A stretch of DNA of 64,000 nucleotides, from the NCBI GenBank assembly GCA_922989275.2, contig OV277861.1, positions 13,974,540 through 14,038,539 of the forward strand, given 5' to 3'. Below, one piece after another: positions 10,101 to 20,927 of the stretch. This stretch comes from Gari tellinella (Eukaryota > Mollusca > Bivalvia > Cardiida > Psammobiidae). A model generated the notes under the pieces. It was given only the letters and a program-made list of their open reading frames with translations, ran no database searches and was not told the origin of the DNA. Within the stretch, counting starts at the first letter, position 1; every line of letters starts with the position of its first letter. The translations under genes were made by a program, and so were the position numbers.

Positions 10101-11054
10101 ATTCTTTGCAAATATCAGTCAGTGTTCGATCGGCAGACAAATGGTTGATAATGTTTTAACTTGATTGGGAAATGGGAAAGGTTCCACTTTGTCTTAACAT
10201 TGTGGAAATTGTTTTATCCAGTATATTGCATACGCTCTAGTGTGTCACAAATGGCAAATATAATTATGTTATTGATATTGTTTAATGCCTCAAAACTAAT
10301 ATGTTATAAGTTTCTTGTCGCCAGATATATTTACCTAAAATCTTTGACTATTGTCCATTGCTTTTGTGAATCTCATTTTGTGTTACGGCAATGTGATTAA
10401 AGATATTAGATAAGTGTAAACAGTGTGTGGACGCTGGTGGGAGAACATGTCTACGCCTTGGGGTGACATTCTGTTTCTCAGGTTGACAATTTGAATGTCA
10501 CGCAAACTGCAATCTAATATTTATATAGTATGTATAGCCTCGTTGTGCATAAAAGCTATTCAGTGCTTTATAAAAATATTTTCGGGGGACGAAACAGTAG
10601 TACAATCAAATGATCATTCTGTGAAAAGTTATTGTTTTTGACAATCCATCTTCATAAAAGAAGATTTAATTAATTCATAAAGTATTATTCAAATTATGGT
10701 GTGCACCGATTTTCATTTTGTTTCAAGGCGCATTAATTTGAGGTTTTTAGGTTTGGTTCAAATGTTCTATAATATACAGCTATGGCAACCAAACTCTCCG
10801 AGCTGAGAATAAAATGTGATCAACAGATGTTTCGGGTAAGGGAGGTTCAGCGGTTATTTCAAAAGATTGGATTTCGCAGACATTTCAGGCATGCTACCCA
10901 ATAATAAGGAAAACAGAAATCATTTAGGATTTTATGTATTACTGTTGACCTGCGTGTGGCAGTCATATTTCCGATTATTTAGTATACATCTTCGTGTTTT
11001 ATGATTAAAGATACATATTTGTTTGTAATGAACCACATTGGACATTTAGCGCCA
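10101..11054. other. Unique-looking AT-rich sequence, nothing recognised
   Basis: About 950 bp lack hairpins, TIRs or convincing coding frames. A 79-codon frame near 10161-10400 has no domain-like features. Confidence 0.5.
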
Positions 11055-11209
11055 AGTGCAATGGCTGCTTGCAAACAGTTTGTATCCCGATCAAACGACT
11101 TATCACATATTTCGGAATTTGATCAGGATAAAAACGGTTCGACACTCATAACAATGTTACTTTAGACAATATACCTGAAATGAGAACGGGTTCAGTTACA
11201 AAAAGAATA
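11055..11209. mobile_element. Decayed family A-like element
   Basis: gcaaacagtttgtatcccga and tttgatcaggataaaaacgg are eroded type-1 arms. The following tcgacactcataacaatg resembles the A right flank. Confidence 0.5.
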
Positions 11210-11460
11210 TACAGTGGAGAATCTGTTATTCTTTCCCGTTTAAACGCAAACGTACGCAAACAGCAAAACACTAAAAAGAAGAAAAGTGCAACTTTTGAAC
11301 AATTCTGATAATTCATGTTTATCTTGGTGACAAAGAGTTTGGAGCCTGATCAGACGCCGGGTTACCCGGCGTCTGATCTGGCTCCAAACTGTTTGCACTG
11401 CAAATAATAGTTTTAGCGTAAACGCGTTTATTGGGAAAGAATAACAGATTCTCAACTGTA
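11210..11460 (+). mobile_element. Family H MITE
   Basis: TA-bounded, with ends tacagtggagaatctgttat and ataacagattctcaactgta. Subterminal ttctttcccgtttaaacgc pairs with gcgtttattgggaaagaa. The central hairpin (about 11337-11393) has arms ggagcctgatcagacgccgg and ccggcgtctgatctggctcc. This H variant has cggg at the apex instead of the cgcg of family A. Confidence 0.85.
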
Positions 11461-12293
11461 TTTATCCTGAATTTGAATTTTGTAAACAATGGAAATGTTA
11501 AAGGTTATACACTCAACGTCTACAAAATATTTAATCGTAAACAAGGCGTTTGGTGTATATAGCACATACGTGGGAGGACACGTACGACAGACATTGTATC
11601 ACGTATTGCTTAAACTTCACCTTGGAATCTCGAACGAGACCCTGTCGAACACGTGGTCGCCTAAACATGTGCAGACTTCTCTTAAATATTGAAATATCGC
11701 CTACACAAAATATTATCTTTTTTTGATGTTCAGTTTTTACTGACTCATTCATAACCAACTGGCGCGTAGAAAGGCATAAATAAGTTGATTAAACAGCGAG
11801 GTGTCTGGGGACTTCCTATGTTAAAAGCCGGTCAAAGGTCTCATGGGAAAACAAGAAGGGAGAAGGGCTTAATTACTTTACAGAAACTATATGATATTTC
11901 AGGCTCTTATAAACCGTATAAATTGATTAAAACTTTCAGGATGTATGGTTATTGAAGCTAACTTAATCCTTATCATGCTGAATTGCCGACTGCTTTAAAT
12001 ATGTCATCTCAGATAATAGTCCGAATAAGTTTTTTTTTTGTTTTTGGTAAACTAAAGAAAATTTGAATACGAGTGGCAAACAGCTTAATAAAAAAAAAAG
12101 TGGATTCCCGGATACTGATCCTCATGCATGAGTATTTTGTAGCGAAATCGATTTTGAAATTATTTTAGGAATCGGAAAATATCAATTTTTCCACTTTCGT
12201 ACTGAATTATCGTCTATTTTAAATATAATTTCTGTGAACAAGCGTAAAACTAGTTTTAATTATTATTTAAGTGAAGAAAAATATAAGATTTGT
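11461..12293. other. Non-coding sequence
   Basis: Overlapping open frames on both strands at about 11490-11760 have no recognisable features. An oligo-A run at about 12092-12100 and tgatcctcatgcatgagtat are the only notable items. Confidence 0.4.
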
Positions 12294-12375
12294 GAAAAAC
12301 AGTTTGGATTCAAATCAAAGGCTGCTTTTCGCAGCGTCTGACATTAATCCATACTGTTAGTGAATATTAGCACAA
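12294..12375. mobile_element. Decayed type-1 hairpin
   Basis: aaaacagtttggattcaaat, ggctgcttttcgcagcgtct and ttaatccatactgtta retain the arm and apex pattern with many changes. Confidence 0.5.
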
Positions 12376-13114
12376 TCGCGTTTAGCATGTAAAAGGTATG
12401 TGTGTTAGTGGGTGCGCTGGAAATAATGTCGCAGACAAAAATAAAGTTACAAAGGAATCACCATAGGTACGAAGCTACTTGAGTCCATCTGCTAGTATTG
12501 CTATTTCCGGCAGTATGGATAAAACAATTACCTCACCTCAAGCCCCGTGAGCGTCACAGTAGTAATACATATCATATACTTACCGTCAAAGTGTACCATT
12601 CCAGTCTACCTCAACTGCGCCATCATCTTCAATGCTATATGCATCGCCAATATTATGCCAAACACATTCAAACTTAAACCCTTTAAAACAATTCAAACAG
12701 TGTACAGTTGATCTTGAACCATGCGACTACTCAGTGAAATATTGTGTATATACATGTAGTACTATGTCATAGCCCTGTGCAATATAATCCAATGTATACA
12801 TATCTACTGCAGAAACTTCTGTCATGCATTTCATGAAAATACGTATGTATTGTATATAGTGTTGCACATTTACTTTCTTTTGGATGGTCGCTTGGTGCAG
12901 GGTTGACTGTGAACTGAAACATTGTTACGTTAAACAAACATATTCCTGTTTAATCCAAATGTTTTATTGTTAGTCGTGATTGTATTTAGCCACACACTAG
13001 GAGAAGAATTTAAGAAGCAAACTTTGCTTTCGTTCTCATCCTAATATATATTTATGTTTGATTATAAAATATGTACTATTTTGAAATAAAATATGTTTTA
13101 ACTAAACTTTTCGT
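12376..13114. other. Unique-looking sequence, nothing recognised
   Basis: No hairpin, terminal repeat or plausible exon was found in this stretch. Confidence 0.5.
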
Positions 13115-13149
13115 TTTTCGGAGAACCGTTGTAGGGAGGGGGCACTGTA
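13115..13149 (+). mobile_element. Solo right end of family B
   Basis: ttcggagaaccgttgtaggg followed by agggggcactgta matches the B right terminus. No matching left part is nearby. Confidence 0.6.
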
Positions 13150-13685
13150 CTACACAATCGAAAGTGTTTATCAGGAAATTCCGATTATGTGAACATATGT
13201 GGGTGTACCGGTACAAATGTAGACAAAACATAAATCCCAATTGCAAATAAAGTTAATAAATATTTATGATGTTTATAATATGAAAATGTTACAAAGAACA
13301 TTTGCCTATATTCGTGTAAGAAAGGTCAATGCTAAATATACCTATGGGTGCAAAAATCATATCTATAGAAAATAGTAAAATATTTTCACAGCATTTCTCA
13401 ACAAAGAAATATAGGTCATTTAAAGACAAAAACAACACCACCTAAATGAAAGTAAAAACAACACAGAACACTCCTATTGGATATTTTTCTCGTATTCTTC
13501 ATTTCAAAGACAAAATATCGTCAGCTATATTTTATCGTCTGCACTTTATGCGAATTTTAATAATCGTTTGTGTTTTGTGGGAAGAAAAATATATAAGAGT
13601 GTAAAACAGTTTAAATACTGTCCATGCGCGGTGTTTCGTCCACTGTTTGCAACGTTGGTTTAAATCTCCTTCGACGAATGCATGG
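13150..13685. other. AT-rich non-coding sequence
   Basis: Nothing is supported except a weak type-1 trace near 13605-13650 (aaacagtttaaatactgtcc, ccactgtttgc). Confidence 0.4.
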
Positions 13686-13811
13686 TTAACCCTTTACCCC
13701 ATAGCCTGTTTTTTAATTTCGAAAAAAGGTGACTACTTAAAGCAGGTTGAAAGTAAAGCAGAATGCGCAACAGAATGCGCTAAAAGGAGCTTATATGAGG
13801 GAAAGGGTTAA
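13686..13811 (-). mobile_element. Family C deletion derivative (126 bp)
   Basis: TTAA at 13686-13689 and 13808-13811. The first hairpin arm (ttaaagcaggttgaaagtaa, then agaatgcgc) is present, but the second arm is missing and the sequence jumps to a terminal region. This looks like loss of one arm of a palindrome by replication slippage (inference). Confidence 0.7.
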
Positions 13812-13884
13812 CTGCAAATATAATTTAGCATTTGGTTTTACGATAATGAAGGTGTAACAGGGTCGAGTGTATGGTGAAAAGGTT

Positions 13885-13978
13885 GATAGCCCTAATATGC
13901 CTGGCTTGATAACTTTATTGTAAGAGTGTTGGATAGTATGCCGAATAATTTAGGTTCGATTCACAGTTGTTTCACACC
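13885..13978 (+). mobile_element. Degenerate tRNA-like SINE head
   Basis: A B-box-like aggttcgattcac (about 13950) is preceded by gttggatagtatgccgaata. The cloverleaf is not intact, so this is a decayed pol III-type head, not a tRNA gene. Confidence 0.35.
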
Positions 13979-14464
13979 ATTTTTTTTCTTTTAATCCTTT
14001 TTCAAATATGCCAGTAACATGCCGTAATTTCGTTGAGAAACAGTTTCCGTCCTATAATCGGTTTAATTTTTTTTCAACTTTTATTATTTATTATTGCCCA
14101 ATAAACTACGGTAAAGAGTTCTGGAGCGTAGCAAATTAACCACAAGGACCGGGTATCCGATTAGCTAATTAGGCATTTCTTACTTAATCGGAAACGGAAT
14201 CCGAATCGGAAAAAGGTAAACAGTTGGTAAAGGATTTTATCTATCTGTATTACATACAGTTTTTTGGCAGTGTAGACCAAACTCAAATACAAATACTGGG
14301 ATGACAACGGTGCTTGGTTTGTATAATGTTGCAATGTAATAAGGCAGGTATTGTCATTGCACGGCTCATATGTAGTGAATGCATGTGTGTAGCTGACGTA
14401 GTCTGGTAGAGTATTACCACTTAGCTCTTGTGGAAGTCAAACCACTAAGTGTCTTACAGTGAAT
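13979..14464. other. Non-coding sequence
   Basis: No element or coding feature was recognised. A short att-rich run lies near 14080-14095. Confidence 0.45.
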
Positions 14465-14670
14465 TACTGTAAAACAGGTATTTTTTCGCGTCATGAATAT
14501 TTCGCGTAAAGCGATTTTGTATTAATTCGCGACACCATGCAATATTTCTAGCAGGTGGTAGCTTAAAGCAGGCTGAAAGTAACTTTAAGAAGTCGCCTAT
14601 TTTCAAAACCAGAGACATTCGCGAATTAACGCGTAAATTATATTATCGCGAATAAAACCGGTTTACAGTA
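14465..14670. mobile_element. Family G MITE with deleted hairpin
   Basis: The ends tactgtaaaacaggtatttt and aataaaaccggtttacagta are inverted. Subterminal blocks contain repeated ttcgcg / cgcgaa. The centre has the start of the type-2 core (tagcttaaagcaggctgaaa) joined directly to its end (actttaagaagtcgcc), so most of the palindrome is gone. The copy at 51034 retains the full hairpin. Confidence 0.75.
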
Positions 14671-14812
14671 TTGCAGCATATATCATTAAATTGTCAAACA
14701 TACTGTTTGGGTTAGCCTTAATATAGAAAGCATGGCGCGCTTTTCGAGTACATTATTTTATCTGATCTCTATTTATAATGGTATAATACACGTACCTGAA
14801 CCAGAGATAAAC
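14671..14812. other. Short non-coding interval
   Basis: No feature is supported between the G element and the large palindrome. Confidence 0.4.
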
Positions 14813-14970
14813 GGAATATTACTATACTTTGCATATCTTATGCACAGGATCACTCGAGTTGTGTGTGTAAAGGCTATATCCAACGAGACCGAAGGTCGAG
14901 TTGGATATAGCCTTTACACACACAACGAGAGTGATCCGGTACATAAGATATGCAAAGTATAGTAATGTTC
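14813..14970. repeat. Large near-perfect palindrome, arms of about 75 bp
   Basis: The left arm starts gaatattactatactttgca and the right arm ends tgcaaagtatagtaatgttc. The inner arms aaggctatatccaacgagac and ttggatatagccttt enclose a gaa loop. Only a few positions mismatch. Open frames across it are artefacts of the palindrome. Confidence 0.8.
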
Positions 14971-15092
14971 CTTTTATTATATACCTCTTATAATAAAAAT
15001 AAAATGAAAAACGATAGAAATGTTTCGAGCGTTTCTATAAATAAACGGGATTTCCCATACGTCACACTTCGGGGAATGGCGCGTGAAAGTAA

Positions 15093-15294
15093 ATACTCGC
15101 TATTACGACCACTAAAACGAATGCTAATTGATTAAATAATAGAGAGGTGACAGCTTAAAGCAAGGTGACAGTGAAACAGAAAGCTCCTAAAGGAGCTTTC
15201 TGTTTCACTGTCACCTTGCTTTAAGCGGTCACCTACCGTAAACACCCTAATACTTAACATAATTTAGTGGTCGTAATAGAGAGGTTTTACTGTA
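15093..15294. mobile_element. Family I MITE with near-perfect hairpin
   Basis: Subterminal tattacgaccactaaaacg and atttagtggtcgtaata are inverted, and the right end is gagaggttttactgta. The hairpin at 15146-15233 has two 43-nt arms with one mismatch and a 2-nt loop. The apex is gaaagctcctaaaggagctttc. The left TA end is worn. Confidence 0.8.
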
Positions 15295-16576
15295 GTTCCG
15301 AACTTCCGACTACACAGTAAAAGTTCTTTTCCCATTACACAAGGTACATGGGTAATACGGAATTTTCAACCCGTCAAGGTGTATTTGTTCGATAAAATAC
15401 AGAAATATTTCGGGCAGAACATTGGTAGGTATATAATAAAACTTTATATGTTCCGTTTCAGTAAAATAATATATGTAAAAAAATGAATAGAAAGTTTCAT
15501 ACTGTTGTTACATTTTAGCTTGTTATGTAAACATTCCATAATTATGACGTATTCACCACAGAATGACATCATGATTTCACAGATTGGATCTACCACGATG
15601 AGCTCTTTCTTAGTCTATATAGACGAGGATACGTGCAATTATAGAATACAAAATTATTAACATTCTAATCCTAACGAACTTGTAAACGCATGAGGTTAGC
15701 TGGGTAAGTGTACGGTAACTTATCCTGCTAATACCATGCGTTTACAATCCCGTAAATGGCAACAACACGTCGTTCATTTCTCATATTAATATTTTCATAT
15801 TTTTCCTTGTCCTTTACAAAGTGAATCTTGACAAGATTGGTTTATACTTGACATATATCATTGTTGAGATTGTACATTAGTTTTGCAATATCTTCATAAA
15901 CTTCCAAAATATCTCGTGTCATTATCTGTATCTAACATAAGTGCCAGATCTACAGAACTAAATCAGAAAGCTTCTACAACTTTGAAAGATCACAATGCAG
16001 CCTTAATACCTTTTCGGGACAAGAGTTGATGAACTGTAGTTAATCTAAATTGTAGATCACATAAAATTAGTTTCAAGGGATGTATTTAAGTAGAAATATT
16101 TGAAGTATTTTCAAATTTGCTGTTATATTTTAAACACTGCAGATATATGAAGAAAATAACATATCTCTAAGGGAAATATGTCCTCATAATAAATCAATGA
16201 AACACATTATTATTCTAGACTGCTTGGAATATCTTAAATATAGAGCATAAGACATGTACTTTGGTAGTTCGATTTCAAACGTTTGTTTGTTATGATTTCC
16301 TTTATGTCTTCAACTTCAAAACCTGACTATAAATGTGAATCGACCAAGAGCACAATTTAGATAAAAATAGTCCAAAGAGGGAATAAAATACCCCGTAGTA
16401 TTAAATCATTAAAATTATTGATGCGGGCAATTTAACAATTTTCTTAATGCTCTATTCATAATAGTTTATCTTCATTGTAAATGTGAATCATTTCGAATTC
16501 TGACTCTAATTTAAATTACGTCGTACATCTTTTCTGATCTTAATAACTACGAGATAAATCAATTTATGCTTGGTTA
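15295..16576. other. Long unique-looking AT-rich interval
   Basis: The only structure is an isolated hairpin at 15680-15747 (ttgtaaacgcatg pairs with catgcgtttacaa, and aggttagc with gctaat-like sequence). No family is assigned and no exon was recognised. Confidence 0.5.
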
Positions 16577-16712
16577 GGCAGATAAGGGGGGTATTTCAAA
16601 TACTTAAATCTTTATTTCTGCTTTAAACCCTATGGTGTCACTACTCATTAGAATCGTCTCGAAGAAAATGTTGGATATGTGCAGTTTACTCCCTCTTATC
16701 TGGAGCCCTGAT
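16577..16712 (-). mobile_element. Family S (hAT-like) MITE, degenerate
   Basis: The ends ggcagataaggggggtattt and tctggagccctga are related to the copy at 51577. The shared interior includes aaaccctatggtgtcactac and tcattagaatcgtctcgaag. The second arm of the small central hairpin is missing. No clean target duplication remains. Confidence 0.6.
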
Positions 16713-17028
16713 AGAATACGACAGGCCAACTCTTGCCAGTTTTAGTAAAGACATGAATGCTGTGTCTCGTAAAGTTATGTTTTCTTCTAAACCTGTTTAG
16801 ATAATCAGGATAATGTATGTAATTTTCTGTAGTCGTGATGTATTCCTCTTTCAATCCTCTATCACTTAGAACAATGTACTGGCTTGGCTGTTCACTTTTG
16901 TATATTGAATAGTATTAGTACGTAAGATCACATGAAGACGACTTACGTTAATCGAGCACTCGAAATACACCAATATACCAAACGTTCTTAACAGCTGTTT
17001 GCACCCACCACCGACTGTTCACCTGAGA
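16713..17028. other. Non-coding interval, nothing recognised
   Basis: No repeat or coding signal was seen. Confidence 0.45.
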
Positions 17029-17215
17029 TGCCCGTTTTACTAAACTACTTAAAATCTTTTAACTCTTATTTTTCGATCATAAACGTTTGCAAACAGCGCG
17101 TCCTCTGATCTGGTTATTTGCTGTTTGTAGCAAGTGATAATAAAAAATATAAATTAAAATTTAAAATTTTGACTTACGCAAATAATTTGCGCAAGTTGTT
17201 TAGTAAAACGGGCCT
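17029..17215 (-). mobile_element. Family F (Harbinger-like) MITE
   Basis: The inverted ends cccgttttactaaac and gtttagtaaaacgggcc match the copy at 46427. Subterminal tatttttcgatcataaacg is shared with it in inverse order. The central type-1-like hairpin (gtttgcaaacagcgcgtcct, gatctggttatttgctgttt) has lost one arm. Confidence 0.75.
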
Positions 17216-17490
17216 CTGATGAAATGCACCACAACAGACAAAACGGGAATTGATTTAAATAGCATTATATCTAATGACAGTAAGACAGAATTGACACAAT
17301 ATATGTCCTTGTTTGAGTTTTAATCTTATCAATAACTGACATCCTTAACACAAGCTTAACATTTTACAGCGCAGGAATCTAATTCCTATTTTCTCGTCAT
17401 TCTTCAATTAGCTTCTTTGAAAAGATTTTCAGAAACTAACAAGCGCAATAAACATCCGTGTGTCAATAACACAAATATATAAATATAATG
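17216..17490. other. Non-coding interval
   Basis: No feature is supported. Confidence 0.4.
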
Positions 17491-18595
17491 TATATTATTA
17501 TTATTATTATTATACCAGATTTATATAGCGCTCTTTTCACACAGGGATTGTGCGTTCAAAAGCGCTTTACATGAAATAACACTTATGTACCTATAAATCG
17601 TGAAAAGACAAAATAACTACAATTAGATCTGAAATAAAACATAAATAAACATATAAAAGACAGTCCCCCAAAACGGCGATCACATTACCCCCATCAATCA
17701 GCAATGAACCGACCGGCTAAGTATTGCCGACTGATATAAATAATGGTAGAGCGCACAATGCAGGCCATCGACAAAACACAAATAACTATAATTAGATCTA
17801 AAATAAATAAGAATAAACATACAAAAGACAGCCCCCAAAATGGCAATCACACTACCCCCATCAATCAGCAATGAACCAACCGGCTAAAGATTGCCGACCA
17901 ATAGAAATAATAGCAGAGCGCCCAATGCAGCCCATCTAATGTAACATAAGTAGGAATAATAGCATGCGACCATAACTAAAAACTCTATAGAAGATCAATA
18001 ACATTATTATAAATGGTGAAAGCTGTCCACGAATTGTACCACAGACCACGCCAGCTGGTTTCAAAAGAGATCAGAGTTGTATCCCTACCATCAAAGATCC
18101 ACCAGACAGGCATTGGTCAACAGTACAACCCCAGAACTAAAAATTAGACCCATAACATATACAGAATGAACACAGCCCTAGGGTAGCAGTCATCTACCCT
18201 CTCCACCCCACACCCGCGGGACCTACATGTTCCATGGCTGAAATTACACCCTAACTTTATAAAACATCAAGATAAGAAGCTGTCCTTGAATTATACCGCA
18301 AACCCCAAGCCAGTCGGTTTCAAAGAGATCAGGGGCAATCCCTACCATCAAGATCCACCGAACAGGCATGGGCAAACGGTACAATTCCAGAACTCCCATT
18401 TAGACCCACAATATCTACAGCAAGAACATGGCCCGGAGGTAGCAGTCATCCATTTCCTAATGTGTTCTAATAATAAATATTAAAGAAGTGTGTTTTCAGA
18501 CGTTTTTTGAAGACTGCAACTGAGCTCGCATCTCTGATGTCTGATGGTAGAGAGTTCCAGAGCTTTGGGGCTGCATGCATGAAACTATTATATCA
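17491..18595 (-). repeat. Retroposon-like repeat with two tandemly duplicated blocks
   Basis: On the plus strand it starts with an (att)n run and the tatatagcgctcttttcaca block also seen at 406 and 45303. A unit of about 170 bp then occurs twice (about 17605-17770 and 17775-17940; markers aattagatct, cccccatcaatcagcaatga, ccggctaa). A second, longer unit also occurs twice (about 18010-18260 and 18275-18465; markers ggtttcaaa, gagatcag, ccctaccatca, gatccacc). It ends with ttgaagactgcaactgagct and gagagttccagagctttgg. I read it as the 3' region of a retroposon on the minus strand. The class is not determined. Confidence 0.55.
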
Positions 18596-18976
18596 AATAA
18601 TATTAACCTATACTAACTGCTTAGAGCATTATGAATATACAGCATAAAGCATATGTAGACGATTTCTGCAATGCATTTAATTTGCATTGATATCCGTTTG
18701 TCAAATAATTATGCCCTCTTACATTTCGCGTAGCAGTTCTGCAATTTGTCAATATTCAACATGTAACTTCTGTCGGCAGAATATACTCTAACGCAATTGT
18801 CAGTGATATTATCTTAGCAATTTTTAAATTACCGTGCCCCATTCTACAACGACACCCCATTATATATTGTGTGTGTTGTTCGGGGGAGTCGTTATGGGGA
18901 GGAAAATTTAAGACTTTGATTGCATTTGGAAGCATCTTGAATCCAGATCAGACGCCGCGTTACGCGGCGTCTGATC

Positions 18977-18988
18977 TGAATTCAAGAT

Positions 18989-18989
<1 letters not shown>
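18977..18989. repeat. Left copy of LINE target-site duplication
   Basis: tgaattcaagatg is identical to 20722-20734, 13 bp. The pair flanks the LINE exactly, next to its oligo-A tail on this side. Confidence 0.9.
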
Positions 18990-19021
<32 letters not shown>

Positions 19022-20721
19022 CAGTTCAATATTTTATTGTCTCCGTGAATAGGTGTATGTGGGTCGGAGATCCATCCCACTCTACACCTTACAATACATA
19101 GTAAACATATAAATCTTCAAATATATTGAACATATTTTTTGTGTATGTATAAAGAAAGGAAAAAGAAGAAAAAAATAGTGTGCTGAAAATAACATGATAG
19201 ATATGAAGACATGCCTCTATTTACTACTAGGAGTGTATCAAACTTTATTCATTTAGTATACATTGTAACTTATGCCAATAGACTATACAATTTACTAACT
19301 ATTTCCCATTTGACTTCAAAGTCTTCTTCTGTATTATTTTGTATTGCTATTAGCCTGTTTGAATCAATTTTGTGTTTCAAGTATATTTTAAAGGAGTCAA
19401 TACACATATTGTGATTGTATTGCCTTGCAGTATATATATATTGTTTTAGGTATAAATATAATAAATTTAACTTTTTACAGTCCCCTCCAAATAGGATGGA
19501 AACTTCGTTTAATTGCATATTTACATTGACATTGTTCAGAATTCGTTTCAACTTGTTTTAAAAAGTAGTTTGTTTTTTCGCAGCTATAGAATAGATGGGG
19601 AATTATCTCTGGTAGTTTGTTACAAAAACTACAGAGATCATTTTCACTTAACTTCAGAGTAAACAAGTATGTGTTAACTGGTAGTAGTCTATGAAGTATT
19701 CTTACTTGTAACCATTGTAAGTTACTGTCTCTTGTCGTTTGGAAAGGTAAGTTATAAAATAAACTCCATTGACATTTTGTAAAAGTATAGTGTGAGTTCC
19801 ACTTTTCCTTGCTTGTAGGTTCAGCATTATTTAAATTAAGGATATCATAGAAGACTCTACTACCAGACTTACAATTTAAGACTCGTTCAAAAAGGTGTGG
19901 TATAAATGGAAGGTGGACGTCATTTTCCGGGTCTGTGCTACTATAGTTGTTTACATATTTTGATACTAGTTTTGTAACTCCAATGAAGAATAAACTGTTC
20001 ACTTTGATGTTGTGCAATTGCTCAAATTCGTCTAAAGTAAGTATTTTATTATTTTTGTATAAGTCATTCGTATATCGTATTCCCTTTTCGTACCATGATT
20101 TTAAAAAGATAGATTTACCTCCAATTTGTATATGGGGGTTATAAAAAAGTGGACATTTTAGACAGTGCTCTTTATTTTTAACCGGTAATGCCCTTAAATA
20201 GGAAGTATATGCTCTTAAAACGTCTTTCCAAAATATATTATTTGTTTTGTGTGATGTTGTTTCTGTATAATGTTGGCCGCTATTTATAAGCTTTTCAATA
20301 TTTAAAAAGTGACTTGTTAACGTTGTCCAAGAGGCGTCTGTTTGATATAGCCTTCGTATCCACGTACACTTCAAACCTTTAATAAAATTATGCGTGTTTA
20401 TCATTCTAAGGCCACCTTCCTCATAGTCTTTAATAATTACGCTTTTTTTTAATTTTTGCAGGCCCTTTCCAAAGGTAGTTAAAAAATAATTCATTTAAGG
20501 TTTTTAAAATGCTCTCATTTGGATCTGGTAATGCAATGAATAGATGGTTGAATAGAGGTAAAAATAGGGTTTTTATCACTGTTATTTTTCCGATTGGAGT
20601 GATGAATCTTCTGTTCCAAAACTGTATCATTTGTTTAAGAGATTGTACCTTTTCTTCATAGTTTAATTTAATCATTTTGTCTAAATCAACATGGAATTTA
20701 ACACCAAGTAGCTTAAACTCT
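18990..20721 (-). mobile_element. 5'-truncated L1/Tx1-type LINE insertion, about 1.73 kb
   Basis: Inserted on the minus strand: the oligo-A tail appears as 31 Ts at 18991-19021, and the 5' end stops abruptly at 20721 inside coding sequence. It is flanked by a 13-bp target duplication. Together these are the hallmarks of target-primed reverse transcription with incomplete first-strand synthesis (established mechanism). The long, uninterrupted oligo-A and exact target copies suggest a fairly recent insertion (inference). Confidence 0.9.
19270..20721 (-). pseudogene. LINE ORF2 C-terminal portion, two frameshifts
   Basis: Three overlapping minus-strand frames together give the region after the reverse-transcriptase fingers and palm of an L1/Tx1-type ORF2 protein. 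Frame 1 (to about 20430) has the typical thumb segment WNRRFITPIGKITVIKTLF. Frame 2 (20494-19475, 339 codons) has a zinc-finger-like CSFC-x8-H-x4-C cluster at residues 288-305, matching the zf-RVT type. Frame 3 (19551-19270) gives the C-terminal tail. The first shift lies at an A8 tract near 20440-20455 and the second near 19551-19565, so the copy is dead. Reverse-transcriptase catalytic motifs and the endonuclease are absent because of the 5' truncation. Confidence 0.85.
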
Positions 20722-20734
20722 TGAATTCAAGATG
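20722..20734. repeat. Right copy of LINE target-site duplication
   Basis: Identical 13-mer to 18977-18989, located at the truncated 5' end of the LINE. Confidence 0.9.
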
Positions 20735-20927
20735 TTTGTCGCTCATCGTTATATTTATTCTATCAAAATGTCCATTTATATCTAACTTTGAGAAAAACAG
20801 CAGACGACACATTTAATCAGATGGTATTGCAGCCATGAAAATATTGCACATACATGTAATTGTCTTGTTTTGGGAACAACGGCAAGGGCCGTTGTTCGGA
20901 GGGCCGTTGTAGGGAGGGAACACGGTA

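Larger units (their letters stand above)
18830..20927 (+). mobile_element. Family B MITE split by a LINE insertion
   Basis: The left end is taccgtgccccattctacaa and the right end gttgtagggagggaacacggta, TA-bounded. The type-1 hairpin begins at about 18928 (catcttgaatccagatcaga). Its second arm is interrupted at 18989 by the LINE and continues after 20734 with tttgtcgctcatcg and the B right flank (aacagcagacgacacattta). Removing the LINE and one target copy restores a B element of about 350 bp. Confidence 0.85.

Noticed and set aside
14732..14962. 76-codon frame over the palindrome
   Set aside because: The frame arises from the palindrome itself; both strands give similar frames.
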